Assembly (NCBI GenBank): GCA_030524455.1
Contig: JAUNGT010000002.1
Location: 7,089-71,088, forward strand
Direction of reading: 5' to 3'
Length of the DNA: 64,000 nucleotides
Source of the DNA: Eubacteriales bacterium
GTDB lineage: Bacteria; Bacillota; Clostridia; Lachnospirales; Lachnospiraceae
This document shows positions 25,769 to 33,819 of this stretch, one piece after another. The translations under genes were made by a program, and so were the position numbers. Positions within the stretch are counted from its first letter, which is position 1. Each line of letters opens with the position of its first letter. The notes beneath the pieces were generated by a model. The model had not been told where the DNA came from, did not search any database, and was given only the letters and a program-made list of their open reading frames with translations.

Positions 25769-25773
25769 CTTTT

Positions 25774-25876
25774 CCAGGCGCACCTCCGAGGATAATGCTC
25801 TGCATATTTTGTCCGCAGTCTTCACATCGGATAAATCTGTGACGATATCTTTTTTGTTTTTTATTTCTTCGTACAT
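25774..25876 (-). pseudogene. 5' remnant of an ArsR-like regulator
   Basis: Starts at an ATG with a textbook ribosome site (AAGGAG, complement of 25885-25890, eight bases away) and encodes about 34 residues that read like the start of a winged-helix regulator (KTADKICRALSSEVRLE). The frame then runs into the antisense of the AraC gene, giving nonsense until a stop at 25571. Both the promoter and the start survive, while the rest is gone. Homology to ArsR is by eye. Confidence 0.55.
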
Positions 25877-25931
25877 AGGCTGTACTCCTTTTCTTTTGAA
25901 ACAGGCCAGACCGTATGTGGATTTCAAACAA

Positions 25932-25960
25932 AGTATAGGAGACAAACGCAGTGATTGCAA
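25932..25960 (-). promoter_or_regulatory. Surviving promoter of the ArsR-like remnant
   Basis: On the minus strand TTGCAA (complement of 25955-25960), 17-base spacer, TATACT (complement of 25932-25937). The -35 box lies in the palindrome ATTGC-AA-GCAAT (25954-25965), a likely operator shared with the divergent GH172 gene. Confidence 0.55.
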
Positions 25961-25978
25961 GCAATAGTTGCATGGAAG

Positions 25979-26007
25979 TTGTGCCAATGATAAAATCTGT
26001 ATATAAA
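25979..26007 (+). promoter_or_regulatory. Candidate promoter of the GH172 gene
   Basis: TTGTGC (25979-25984), 17-base spacer, TATAAA (26002-26007), 36 bases before the ATG. Confidence 0.5.
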
Positions 26008-26043
26008 ATGTACATTATTGATTTCGAATAGGAGACTGATATT

Positions 26044-27117
26044 ATGAATGGAGCCGAATCATTATTGGCAGGACTTACCTGCCTGTCGGATGCAAAAACA
26101 AGATCCATCAGCCCGGAAAATTTTCGTGGAGAAAAAGGGAAAGGCGGTATGGCCGTGGAAGGCACCGGGAAAGAATGCGCCCGGCAGCTGGGGCAGGGCT
26201 GGAAAATTTCCCCTTCCGTTGAAATTGGCGGCAGAGAGCTGCTGGTACTTGCGGACATTGAAGGAAGCGGCATGATCCAGCACATCTGGATAACCTGCCC
26301 TCACGAGGACTGGCGTTCCCTGATATTCCGGATATATTGGGACAACGAGGAGAGGCCTTCCGTTGAGGTTCCTTTAGGGGATTTCTTTTGTATGGGATGG
26401 TGTGAGCCGGGGCTTCTCCAATCCCTCCCGATCTGTGTCAATCCAAAGGGTGGAATGAACAGCTACTGGCCGATGCCATTCCGGACAGGCGCCAGGATGA
26501 CGCTGGAAAATCTGACCGACAAAAAGAGTGTGGTTTATTATCAGATTACATATGCCTGCACGACGATTACGGAGGAAACTCCTTATTTTCATGCCTGCTT
26601 TTCCCGGGACAATCCCCTGCAATACCGGAAAAATCATGTGATTCTTCCGTGCGCCGAGGGAAAGGGGCACTATGTGGGAACATACCTGGCATGGGGTGTG
26701 AACAGCAATCGCTGGTGGGGAGAAGGGGAAATCAAATTTTTCATGGACGGAGATAAAGAGTTCCCTACCATCTGCGGAACAGGCACGGAGGACTATATCG
26801 GCGGCGCATGGAACTTTGAATATCCCCAGGGAGAATACTGTCGGTTCTCCAGCCCTTATTCCGGATTGCATCAAATCATCCGCCCGGATGGTCTGTATCG
26901 CTCCCAGCAGCGCTTCGGCATGTATCGCTTTCACCTGACTGACCCGATACGCTTTGACCGTGATCTGCGTGTGGAGATCCAGGCGTTGGGCTGGCGAAGT
27001 GAAGGCCGTTATCTGCCCTTGCAGGATGACATTTCATCCGTAGGTTACTGGTATCAGTTAGAGCCCCACAAGACGTTCGAACCGCTTCCGGGAGCGGATG
27101 AGCTGGAAGTGAATTGA
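26044..27117 (+). CDS. GH172 (DUF2961) family glycoside hydrolase
   Basis: A 357-residue protein of the DUF2961 family, now GH172, whose members act on difructose dianhydride or D-arabinofuranosides. Recognisable features are SPENFRGEKGKGG (residues 20-32), GSGMIQHIWIT, EVPLGDFF and the late CGTGTEDYIGGAWNF (about 240-254) with an acidic residue used in catalysis by the family. There is no signal peptide. The ribosome site is AGGAGA. It is divergent from a broken regulator and probably belongs to the same sugar locus as the importer and symporter. Confidence 0.87.
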   Translation: MNGAESLLAGLTCLSDAKTRSISPENFRGEKGKGGMAVEGTGKECARQLGQGWKISPSVEIGGRELLVLADIEGSGMIQHIWITCPHEDWRSLIFRIYWDNEERPSVEVPLGDFFCMGWCEPGLLQSLPICVNPKGGMNSYWPMPFRTGARMTLENLTDKKSVVYYQITYACTTITEETPYFHACFSRDNPLQYRKNHVILPCAEGKGHYVGTYLAWGVNSNRWWGEGEIKFFMDGDKEFPTICGTGTEDYIGGAWNFEYPQGEYCRFSSPYSGLHQIIRPDGLYRSQQRFGMYRFHLTDPIRFDRDLRVEIQALGWRSEGRYLPLQDDISSVGYWYQLEPHKTFEPLPGADELEVN

Positions 27118-27172
27118 TATGGTTTCCCTACGAAAAACAATGAAAATATCGTTAAATAAATTAGTTTATATA

Positions 27173-27201
27173 TTGACGCCATGCTTTTCTATCCATATAA
27201 T
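27173..27201 (+). promoter_or_regulatory. Sigma-A promoter of the toxin-antitoxin operon
   Basis: TTGACG (27173-27178), 17-base spacer, TATAAT (27196-27201), in an AT-rich stretch 48 bases before the antitoxin ATG. Confidence 0.8.
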
Positions 27202-27249
27202 AAAAATGTAAATCAAGGAAATACTGAATAAATAAAGGAGGACTATCTC

Positions 27250-27576
27250 ATGAGTGAAATGTCTGTGATGGGAGTAATGAAAGCGATTGTTCCTATTACA
27301 CGTTTTAATAAAGGGGAGGCCAATCGCATTTTCGATGAGGTTGAAGCAAGCGGTACAAAGGTTGTCATGAAAAACAACAAGCCGACCTGTATCTTGATGT
27401 CCCCCGGAAAATATGAGGCATTAATGGAAATGCTTTCTGATTATGTTTTGCAGGAGGAAGCAGAAAACAGAATGGCGCACAGCGGACAAATCGAAACAAT
27501 GTCACGAAATGAAGTTATGAAATCTCTTGGCATTACAGAGGATGATCTTGCCAATGTTGATGTAGACATTGAATGA
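27250..27576 (+). CDS. Phd/YefM-type antitoxin
   Basis: A 108-residue protein. The N-terminal part (VPITRFNKGEANRIFDEVEASGTKVVMKNNKPTCILMSP) has the DNA-binding fold of Phd/YefM antitoxins, and the acidic C-terminal half (ITEDDLANVDVDIE) would wrap the toxin. AAAGGAGG precedes the ATG. It is followed at once by the toxin gene and likely represses its own promoter. More AT-rich than its neighbours. Confidence 0.85.
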   Translation: MSEMSVMGVMKAIVPITRFNKGEANRIFDEVEASGTKVVMKNNKPTCILMSPGKYEALMEMLSDYVLQEEAENRMAHSGQIETMSRNEVMKSLGITEDDLANVDVDIE

Positions 27577-27587
27577 GGTGCTGCAGT

Positions 27588-27926
27588 ATGAGTTGGACAA
27601 TCGAATTCATTCGGGAAGCACAGCACGATTTGAAAAAGCTGGATCCCTATAATCAAAAAATCATTTTGAAAGCCATTGATAAAACTGCAAAACGCCCATT
27701 GCCGCCTCCTGACGGAATCGGAAAACCATTGGGAAATCACGCGAACTCGAAGTTGAATGGCTTTTTGAAGATCAAATTAAAAGCACTTGGTTACCGCGTG
27801 GTTTACCGTCTCATAACAGAAGGATCTGTTATGAGGATTATTGTTATATCGATCAGAGATGACGAGGCCGTTTACAAGGAGGCCGAAAGAAGAGTAAAGG
27901 GGCTTATTGCGCCTTACGAATTATAA
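27588..27926 (+). CDS. RelE/ParE-superfamily toxin
   Basis: A 112-residue basic protein with the RelE/ParE fold signature: EFIREAQHDLKKLD at the start, GYRVVYRLI in the middle and IIVISIRDDEAVYKEAERR at the end. RelE-type members cleave mRNA on the ribosome and ParE-type members poison gyrase; which applies is not settled by sequence alone. ATG 27588 follows GAGGTG at six bases; an ATG at 27573 overlapping the antitoxin stop is the alternative. Confidence 0.84.
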   Translation: MSWTIEFIREAQHDLKKLDPYNQKIILKAIDKTAKRPLPPPDGIGKPLGNHANSKLNGFLKIKLKALGYRVVYRLITEGSVMRIIVISIRDDEAVYKEAERRVKGLIAPYEL

Positions 27927-27953
27927 ACAAACTACTTTTGGAGAAATTTTCGT

Positions 27954-29864
27954 ATGAACCCTACCATAAAAGATTGCTTAAAAGAAAGCAAATTAGCACT
28001 ATCTGACGAAATTTTGATGCAAATCGAGAAACCGGCGCGGTATATCGGCAATGAAGTGAATGCCGTCATGAAGGACAAAAACAGGGTGGATATCCGATTT
28101 GCCATGTGTTTCCCGGATGTGTATGAGATCGGCATGTCCCACCTGGGGATCCAGATCCTGTACGACATGTTCAATCGCTATGACGATATCTGGTGCGAGC
28201 GGGTTTATTCCCCCTGGGTGGATCTGGACAAAATGATGCGGGAGCGAAAGCTCCCGCTGTTCGCGTTGGAGTCCCAGGATCCGGTGAAGGAATTTGATTT
28301 TCTGGGAATCACCCTGCAATACGAGATGTGCTACACCAACGTGCTGCAGGTGCTGGATTTGTCAGGCATTCCGCTGCTGGCCCGGGACCGGACGCAGGAG
28401 GATCCCATTGTGATCGGAGGCGGGCCCTGCACCTACAATCCGGAGCCGATCGCTCCCTTTTTCGATCTGTTTTATATCGGGGAGGGAGAGACAGCCTACC
28501 GCCAGCTTATGGATTTGTATAAGGAAAACCGGGCGGCAGGCGGCAGCCGGCAGGATTTCCTGCTCCGGGCCGCCCGGGAGGTGCCCGGCATGTATGTTCC
28601 CTCCCTCTACGAGGTGACCTACCGCGAGGACGGCACCATCGCCTCCTTCACGCCCACCGCCGAAGGAGTCCCGGCCCATATCACCAAGGAGATCGCGATG
28701 GACTTAGACAGCGTTCCCTATCCGATGAAGCCGGTCGTTCCTTATATCAAAGCGACCCAGGACCGGGTTGTTCTGGAGATCCAGCGGGGCTGCATCCGCG
28801 GCTGCCGGTTCTGCCAGGCGGGCCAGCTTTACCGTCCTGTGCGGGAGAGGAGTCTGGAAACGCTGAAAAGCTACGCGGTGCAGATGCTGGATAATACCGG
28901 ACAGGAGGAGATTTCCCTGAGCTCCCTGAGCTCCAGCGATTATTCCCATTTGGAGGAGCTGGTGGATTTTCTGATGGAAACCTGCCATGAAAAAAAGGTG
29001 AATATTTCCCTTCCTTCCCTGCGTATTGACGCCTTTTCGCTGGATGTGATGGGGAAGGTTCAGGATGTAAAAAAGAGCAGCCTGACTTTTGCGCCTGAAG
29101 CGGGAAGCCAGCGGCTGCGCGATATTATCAATAAAGGGTTGACGGAGGAAGTCATTTTAAAAGGAGCGGCCATGGCCTTTGAGGGTGGCTGGAGCCGGGT
29201 AAAGCTTTATTTCATGCTGGGACTTCCGCTGGAGACGGAGGAGGATATCCGTGGGATCGCCGAGCTTTCCAATAAGATCGCAGCCCTTTATTACGAGCTG
29301 ATCCCCAAGGAAAAGCGAAACGGTCCGGTACAGATCGTTTCCAGCACCTCCTTTTTCATCCCCAAGCCCTTTACCCCCTTCCAGTGGTCGCCCATGTGCA
29401 CCAGGGAACAGTTTTTGGAGAAGGCGGCTCTGACAAAGCGGGCGGTGAGAGAGCAGCTCAATCAAAAGCGGATCAAATACAACTGGCACGAAGCCGACGT
29501 GAGCGTCCTGGAGGGTGTCTTTGCCCGCGGGGACAGGAGAGTGGCAGACGTCATTTTGAGAGCCTATCAAAAGGGCTGCATCTACGACGCCTGGGGTGAA
29601 TATTTTAAATATCAGGATTGGCTGGACTCCTTCGAGGAATGTGGTGTGGACATTCCCTTTTACACCACCCGGGAGCGCTCGGAGGACGAGCTGTTTCCCT
29701 GGGATTTTCTGGACTGCGGCGTAAACAAGTCCTTCCTCTGGCGGGAATGGCAGCGCGCCCGGGCCGGGGAGGTAACGCCGAACTGCCGGATGCAGTGTCA
29801 GGGCTGCGGAGCGGCGCGGTTTGGCGGCGGCGTCTGTTTTGAAAAGAAAGGGGGCGAGGCATAA
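27954..29864 (+). CDS. B12-binding/radical SAM protein, TIGR03960 family
   Basis: A 636-residue enzyme. The N-terminal half resembles a B12-binding-like domain (FPDVYEIGMSHLGIQILY), and the central radical SAM core has the cluster motif CIRGCRFCQAG (about residues 279-289: Cys-x3-Cys-x2-Cys). A Cys-rich end (CRMQCQGCGAARFGGGVC) may bind a second cluster. TIGR03960 proteins are nearly always followed by a DUF2344 protein and RNase E/G, as here; the reaction is not established, RNA modification being a guess. GGAG lies 11 bases before the ATG. Confidence 0.9.
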   Translation: MNPTIKDCLKESKLALSDEILMQIEKPARYIGNEVNAVMKDKNRVDIRFAMCFPDVYEIGMSHLGIQILYDMFNRYDDIWCERVYSPWVDLDKMMRERKLPLFALESQDPVKEFDFLGITLQYEMCYTNVLQVLDLSGIPLLARDRTQEDPIVIGGGPCTYNPEPIAPFFDLFYIGEGETAYRQLMDLYKENRAAGGSRQDFLLRAAREVPGMYVPSLYEVTYREDGTIASFTPTAEGVPAHITKEIAMDLDSVPYPMKPVVPYIKATQDRVVLEIQRGCIRGCRFCQAGQLYRPVRERSLETLKSYAVQMLDNTGQEEISLSSLSSSDYSHLEELVDFLMETCHEKKVNISLPSLRIDAFSLDVMGKVQDVKKSSLTFAPEAGSQRLRDIINKGLTEEVILKGAAMAFEGGWSRVKLYFMLGLPLETEEDIRGIAELSNKIAALYYELIPKEKRNGPVQIVSSTSFFIPKPFTPFQWSPMCTREQFLEKAALTKRAVREQLNQKRIKYNWHEADVSVLEGVFARGDRRVADVILRAYQKGCIYDAWGEYFKYQDWLDSFEECGVDIPFYTTRERSEDELFPWDFLDCGVNKSFLWREWQRARAGEVTPNCRMQCQGCGAARFGGGVCFEKKGGEA

Positions 29865-30565
29865 TGAAGGTTCGCGTAAAATTTTCCAAATATGGGCCCC
29901 TCCGTTTCATCGGACATCTGGATGTGATGCGCTTTTTCCAGAAAGCAATCCGAAGGGCAGGCATCGACGTAGTTTACACCCACGGCTACAGTCCGCATCA
30001 GGTCATGAGCTTCGCCGCGCCGCTGGGTGTGGGGCTGTGCAGCCTGGGCGAATATATGGATGTGGAGATCGCTTCCCATCAGGGGACGGAGGATTTTGTC
30101 CGGCGGCTGCAGGCGACCTGTCCCTATGGCATCGATATTCTTGGAGTCCGCATGCTTCCGGAAAAAGCGGGAAACGCCATGGCAAGCGTGGCCGCCGCCA
30201 CCTATGCGGTGGCATTTAAGGACGGTGTAAGAAGCTTTGATAGCTGTCAGCCCGCGGTGGAGCAGCTGCTTTCACAGGACCAGGTTCTGATCACCAAGGA
30301 GACCAAGCGCAGCACCGCGGAGGTAAATATCCGCCCCGGTATCTACGACTGCAAAATCGAGGACGGCGCGCTCGTCTTTTTGGTGGATGCCAGCAGCAGC
30401 GGCAATATCCGCCCGGATTTCGTGACCGATGCGGTGCTTGCCCTGGCAGGGCTTTCCGTCGACAAAATTGATCTGCAGACCATCCGTCTGGAGACCTGGC
30501 TCAACGCCGGAACCGGTGAGCAGCCCGATTTTCAGCCGCTGGACGCGATAGGAGAGACATTTTGA
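29864..30565 (+). CDS. DUF2344 (TIGR03936) radical SAM-linked protein
   Basis: A 233-residue protein starting with the family pattern VRVKFSKYGPLRFIGHLDVMRFFQKAIRRA. The ATG overlaps the preceding stop by one base, and its own stop overlaps the next start. In some bacteria this domain is fused to the TIGR03960 protein, which supports a shared complex. It contains no obvious catalytic motif. Confidence 0.88.
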   Translation: MKVRVKFSKYGPLRFIGHLDVMRFFQKAIRRAGIDVVYTHGYSPHQVMSFAAPLGVGLCSLGEYMDVEIASHQGTEDFVRRLQATCPYGIDILGVRMLPEKAGNAMASVAAATYAVAFKDGVRSFDSCQPAVEQLLSQDQVLITKETKRSTAEVNIRPGIYDCKIEDGALVFLVDASSSGNIRPDFVTDAVLALAGLSVDKIDLQTIRLETWLNAGTGEQPDFQPLDAIGETF

Positions 30566-31797
30566 ACAGCATATATATCATCGCGCGGGTACCCGCGGAA
30601 AGCTTTGCGCCGGCAAAGGCCTCCGCTGCCTCCGGGCATGGTCCGGTTCTGACCTCCTTTTTGCTGGAGGAGGACCGGCTTACGGAGGTGTACCCTCATT
30701 TTCGCAGCGTCTCCCTGCTCGGCAATATTTATGTGGGGAAGGTGAAAAATGTCATTCAGAATATCCAGGCCGCCTTTGTGGAAATCGGAGGCGGCCAAAT
30801 CTGTTATCTTCCCTTTTCGGAGGCCGAAAGCCCGATTTTGACCAACCGCCCTTATGACGGACGGCTGCTGGCCGGGGATGAAATCCTGGTACAGGTGGTG
30901 CGGGACGCCATCAAAACAAAAGCGCCCTCCCTCACCGCCAGACTTTCCATCGAGGGCCGTTTTGCCGCGGTTTCGCTGGACGGCGGCCATGGCCTGCGGT
31001 TTTCCAGGCAGCTTTCCCCCGAGACGGTGCAGGACTTAAAGCAGGTGCTTCAATCCCTGGAAATCCCTTCACAAATGACGCTGGTTGTCCGGACCAGGGC
31101 CGGGGAGGAGGGCGGAGCGCAGGCATTGCCCGGCGAGGCAAAACAGCTGCTGGAGCGTGCCAAAAGGCTGCTTTCCATCGGTAAAACCCGCACCGTCTTT
31201 TCCCTGATTTCGGAGGAAAAGCCGGAGTGGCTGTCCTGTCTGGAAGCTCTCCCGCAGCCCTCAAAAATTGTGACGGACGAGATTTCCGTCTACACGGCGC
31301 TGGAGAGCGTCAGAGATCGATTTGCGGACACGGAGATTTCCCTTTACCGGGATCCGAAGGTCAGTCTTTTTTCCCTTTACGGTCTGTCCTCGAAGCTGTC
31401 GGAGGCGCTGGATAAACGCGTCTGGCTCAAATCAGGCGGCTATCTGGTGATCGAGCCCACGGAAGCCCTGACGGTTATCGATGTCAATACAGGGAAATTT
31501 GACGGCAAGCGGCCGCCGGAGGAAACCTTCTCCCTTATCAACCGGGAGGCGGCCCTGGAGACAGCCCGTCAGCTGCGGCTGCGCAGCCTTTCCGGAATCA
31601 TTTTGGTGGATTTTATCAATCAGAATCCGGAGCATACCCGTGAGCTCCTTGCGCTGCTTCGCAAGGTATGCGCATCGGATCCGGTTCCCGTGCGCGTGGT
31701 GGACGTAACGCCTCTGGGACTGGTGGAGATTACCCGCAAAAAACGGCGGCCGCCGCTCGCAGAGCTGATCCGGAAAACGACAGGAGAGAGAGTATGA
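30562..31797 (+). CDS. Ribonuclease E/G family protein, short form
   Basis: A 411-residue endoribonuclease of the Rne/Rng family. The S1-like domain is at about residues 50-100 (GNIYVGKVKNVIQNIQAAF), followed by the DNase-I-like catalytic region with metal-binding Asp in TVIDVNTGKFDG (about 303-314) and ILVDFI (about 349). It stops soon after (TTGERV) and lacks the usual zinc-link Cys pair that joins subunits in RNase E. The TTG start overlaps the DUF2344 stop; GGAGAGA lies upstream. It probably cuts single-stranded rRNA or mRNA. Confidence 0.87.
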   Translation: MNSIYIIARVPAESFAPAKASAASGHGPVLTSFLLEEDRLTEVYPHFRSVSLLGNIYVGKVKNVIQNIQAAFVEIGGGQICYLPFSEAESPILTNRPYDGRLLAGDEILVQVVRDAIKTKAPSLTARLSIEGRFAAVSLDGGHGLRFSRQLSPETVQDLKQVLQSLEIPSQMTLVVRTRAGEEGGAQALPGEAKQLLERAKRLLSIGKTRTVFSLISEEKPEWLSCLEALPQPSKIVTDEISVYTALESVRDRFADTEISLYRDPKVSLFSLYGLSSKLSEALDKRVWLKSGGYLVIEPTEALTVIDVNTGKFDGKRPPEETFSLINREAALETARQLRLRSLSGIILVDFINQNPEHTRELLALLRKVCASDPVPVRVVDVTPLGLVEITRKKRRPPLAELIRKTTGERV

Positions 31798-32363
31798 AAT
31801 TTTTGGGAATGGAAAAGGTCCGGGACGGTAAGTATCTGAAAAACTACGAGCTGTCCTACGAAAACAAGGCCGGCCGGCTTAAAAAATTTGAAATTGTCAG
31901 CCGGAAGGAATTAAACGGCCCGGAGGATCTGGGCCGGCGCACCAGCGGCGTCTCCATCGTGGCCTTTCACGAGGGAAAAATGCTTTTGCTGGAGGAATTC
32001 CGCTTAAGCATCAACAAGAAAATATTCAACCTCTGCGCCGGAATGCTGGAGCCCGGAGAGACGATAGAGGAGTGCGTGCGCCGGGAGCTCTACGAGGAAA
32101 CCGGCCTGTCCGTAAAGCGGTTTCTGCGGATCCTTCCTCCCTCCTATTCGGCAGTGGGCTTTTCCGACACAAAGACCTATATCGCCTTTGTGGAGGCAGA
32201 GGGAGCCTTTGCAGACCACACCTCCGACAACGAGGAAATCACTGCCAGGTTTTACGGGAAGGAGGAGCTGCAGAGGCTGCTCGACACAGCGGAGTTTTCC
32301 TCGCGCTCCCAGATGGCTGCATTTTTCTTCTGTGAAGGAATAGTGGAAACGCCGAAAAAATAG
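31794..32363 (+). CDS. NUDIX hydrolase
   Basis: A 189-residue protein with the Nudix box GMLEPGETIEECVRRELYEETG (catalytic REL.EE.G), resembling ADP-ribose or nucleotide-sugar pyrophosphatases. The ATG overlaps the RNase G stop (ATGA), so it is last in the radical SAM operon. The substrate is not predictable from the sequence. Confidence 0.87.
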   Translation: MKFLGMEKVRDGKYLKNYELSYENKAGRLKKFEIVSRKELNGPEDLGRRTSGVSIVAFHEGKMLLLEEFRLSINKKIFNLCAGMLEPGETIEECVRRELYEETGLSVKRFLRILPPSYSAVGFSDTKTYIAFVEAEGAFADHTSDNEEITARFYGKEELQRLLDTAEFSSRSQMAAFFFCEGIVETPKK

Positions 32364-32392
32364 TTGAAACTTTGAGGGAAATTGTATATAAT
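32364..32392 (+). promoter_or_regulatory. Sigma-A promoter of the cytidylate-kinase-like gene
   Basis: TTGAAA (32364-32369), 17-base spacer, TATAAT (32387-32392), starting directly after the NUDIX stop codon. Confidence 0.75.
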
Positions 32393-32434
32393 AACTATAT
32401 CAATAACAAGCATTTTGCAAGGGAGGGTGATTGA

Positions 32435-33058
32435 ATGAATACAGTTATTACAATCGGACGTCAATTTGGCTCGGGCGGTCACGAGATCGGCGAGAAGCTG
32501 GCGGAGCATTTCGGAATCAAGTGCTACGACAAGGAGCTTTTGTCCAGGGCAGCCAAGGACAGCGGCTTCTGCGAGGAGATGATCAAAAACCATGACGAGC
32601 GCCCCACGAATTCATTTCTCTACAATCTGGTCATGGACACATATTCCTTCGGCTACAACGCATCCACATTTATGGATATGCCCATCAGCCACAAGGTTTT
32701 CCTCGCGCAGTTCGACGCAATCAAAAACATCGCCAAGGAAGGCCCCTGCGTGCTTGTGGGCCGCTGCGCCGATTACGCGCTGCACGACATGAAAAACTGC
32801 CTGCACTTTTTCATCTTTGCGGACGAGGACAGCAAAATCAAGCGCCTTGTCAGGAAATATCCTGACCTGAACGAGGACAAAGCCCACGACATGATGGTCA
32901 AAAAAGACAAACAGCGTCAAAGCTACTATAATTACTATTCGTCCAAGAAATGGGGACGGGCTGACAGCTACGATTACTGCCTGAACAGCTCCGTACTGGG
33001 CATCGAGGGCACGGTGAAGCTGATTACGCAGATCGTGGAGGATTTCGAGAGTAAATAA
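32435..33058 (+). CDS. Cytidylate kinase-like family protein
   Basis: A 207-residue P-loop kinase of the AAK/cytidylate kinase-like family (PF13189). The start VITIGRQFGSGGHEIGEKLAE is the modified Walker A, then CYDKELL and CVLVGRCADYAL follow, and a lid with KKDKQRQSYYNYYSSKKWGRADSYD near residues 145-170. The family is widespread in Clostridia; its true phosphate acceptor is not known to me. AGGGAGGTG lies before the ATG. Monocistronic, ending in a strong terminator. Confidence 0.87.
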   Translation: MNTVITIGRQFGSGGHEIGEKLAEHFGIKCYDKELLSRAAKDSGFCEEMIKNHDERPTNSFLYNLVMDTYSFGYNASTFMDMPISHKVFLAQFDAIKNIAKEGPCVLVGRCADYALHDMKNCLHFFIFADEDSKIKRLVRKYPDLNEDKAHDMMVKKDKQRQSYYNYYSSKKWGRADSYDYCLNSSVLGIEGTVKLITQIVEDFESK

Positions 33059-33090
33059 CGGGAGCCGCCCGCCCGCAGACGGCGTTTCTT

Positions 33091-33140
33091 AATCCCGGCA
33101 CACACAATGCGAAAAGCAGACGCGTGTGCCGGGATTTTTT
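33091..33140 (+). terminator. Rho-independent terminator
   Basis: AATCCCGGCACAC (33091-33103) pairs perfectly with GTGTGCCGGGATT (33124-33136), 20-base loop, then TTTT. Confidence 0.88.
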
Positions 33141-33188
33141 GCATGGGCAGCGAACAGCTTTGATAAGTGTCGGGAAGACGACACGTCT

Positions 33189-33345
33189 AACTATTCGCAA
33201 AAGTCAAGTTTAACGAATAGTTGCTTTGCAACTGATTCGTTAAACTTGTGAGGACAGCCAGTTGCTTCGCAACTGATTCGTTAAACTTGTGGGGACAGCC
33301 AGTTGCTTCGCAACTGATTCGTTAAACTTGATCGTTAAACTTTCC
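33189..33345. repeat. Nested palindromic tandem repeat
   Basis: A 41-base unit (AGTTGCTTCGCAACT, then GATTCGTTAAACTTG, then TGGGGACAGCC) occurs at 33219-33259 and 33260-33300, with a third copy cut after 30 bases at 33301-33330. Each copy starts with a hairpin (AGTTGC-TTC-GCAACT). Around copy 1, CAAGTTTAACGAAT (33205-33218) pairs with ATTCGTTAAACTTG (33235-33248), and AACTATTCG (33189-33197) can instead pair with CGAATAGTT (33214-33222). The block fills the gap between two convergent genes and holds no open reading frame. Confidence 0.85.
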
Positions 33346-33356
33346 GCAGGGTTGTC

Positions 33357-33806
33357 TCAGGACAGCTCTGCGGAATCAAGGATGATTGTGAAGGGGCCTT
33401 CATTTTGAAGGCTTACTTTCATGTTTGCGCCGAACTGTCCGGTTTGGACAGTCGGGATTTGGGTGCGGCAGGTCCGGATGATGTATTCGTACAGGGCCTC
33501 CGCGTGTTGGGGTGATCCCGCTTTGATGAAGGACGGTCGGTTTCCCTTGCGGCAGTCTGCGTAGAGTGTAAACTGGGATACTAAAAGAAGCTGTCCGTCC
33601 ACATCTTTTAAGGAAAGATTTGTTTTTCCCTCCGAATCCTCAAAAATCCGAAGGCCGATCAGTTTTTTGACCATTTTGTCGGCAATGGCCTCGGTGTCTG
33701 CGTCGCAGACGCCGATCAGGACGAGAAAGCCCCGGCCGATTTCGGAATATGGCTGGCCGTCTATGGCGACGCTGGCCTGTGTGACGCGCTGAATTACAAA
33801 TTTCAT
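33357..33806 (-). CDS. dtd: D-aminoacyl-tRNA deacylase
   Basis: A 149-residue enzyme that removes D-amino acids wrongly attached to tRNA. Signature segments are [17 protein letters not shown] at the start, [20 protein letters not shown] (about residues 77-96, catalytic SQFTL) and the late [23 protein letters not shown] (the GANMKV/NxGP cross-subunit motif). Length and motifs are standard. It is the last gene of a minus-strand operon; GAGGAG lies before the ATG. Confidence 0.95.
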   Translation of the reverse strand: MKFVIQRVTQASVAIDGQPYSEIGRGFLVLIGVCDADTEAIADKMVKKLIGLRIFEDSEGKTNLSLKDVDGQLLLVSQFTLYADCRKGNRPSFIKAGSPQHAEALYEYIIRTCRTQIPTVQTGQFGANMKVSLQNEGPFTIILDSAELS

Positions 33807-33819
33807 GAAAGCTCCTCAA

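Noticed and set aside
25571..25773. Long minus-strand frame through the end of the AraC gene
   Set aside because: Beyond the first 34 codons of the remnant it is antisense to a clear AraC DNA-binding domain and encodes nothing recognisable.
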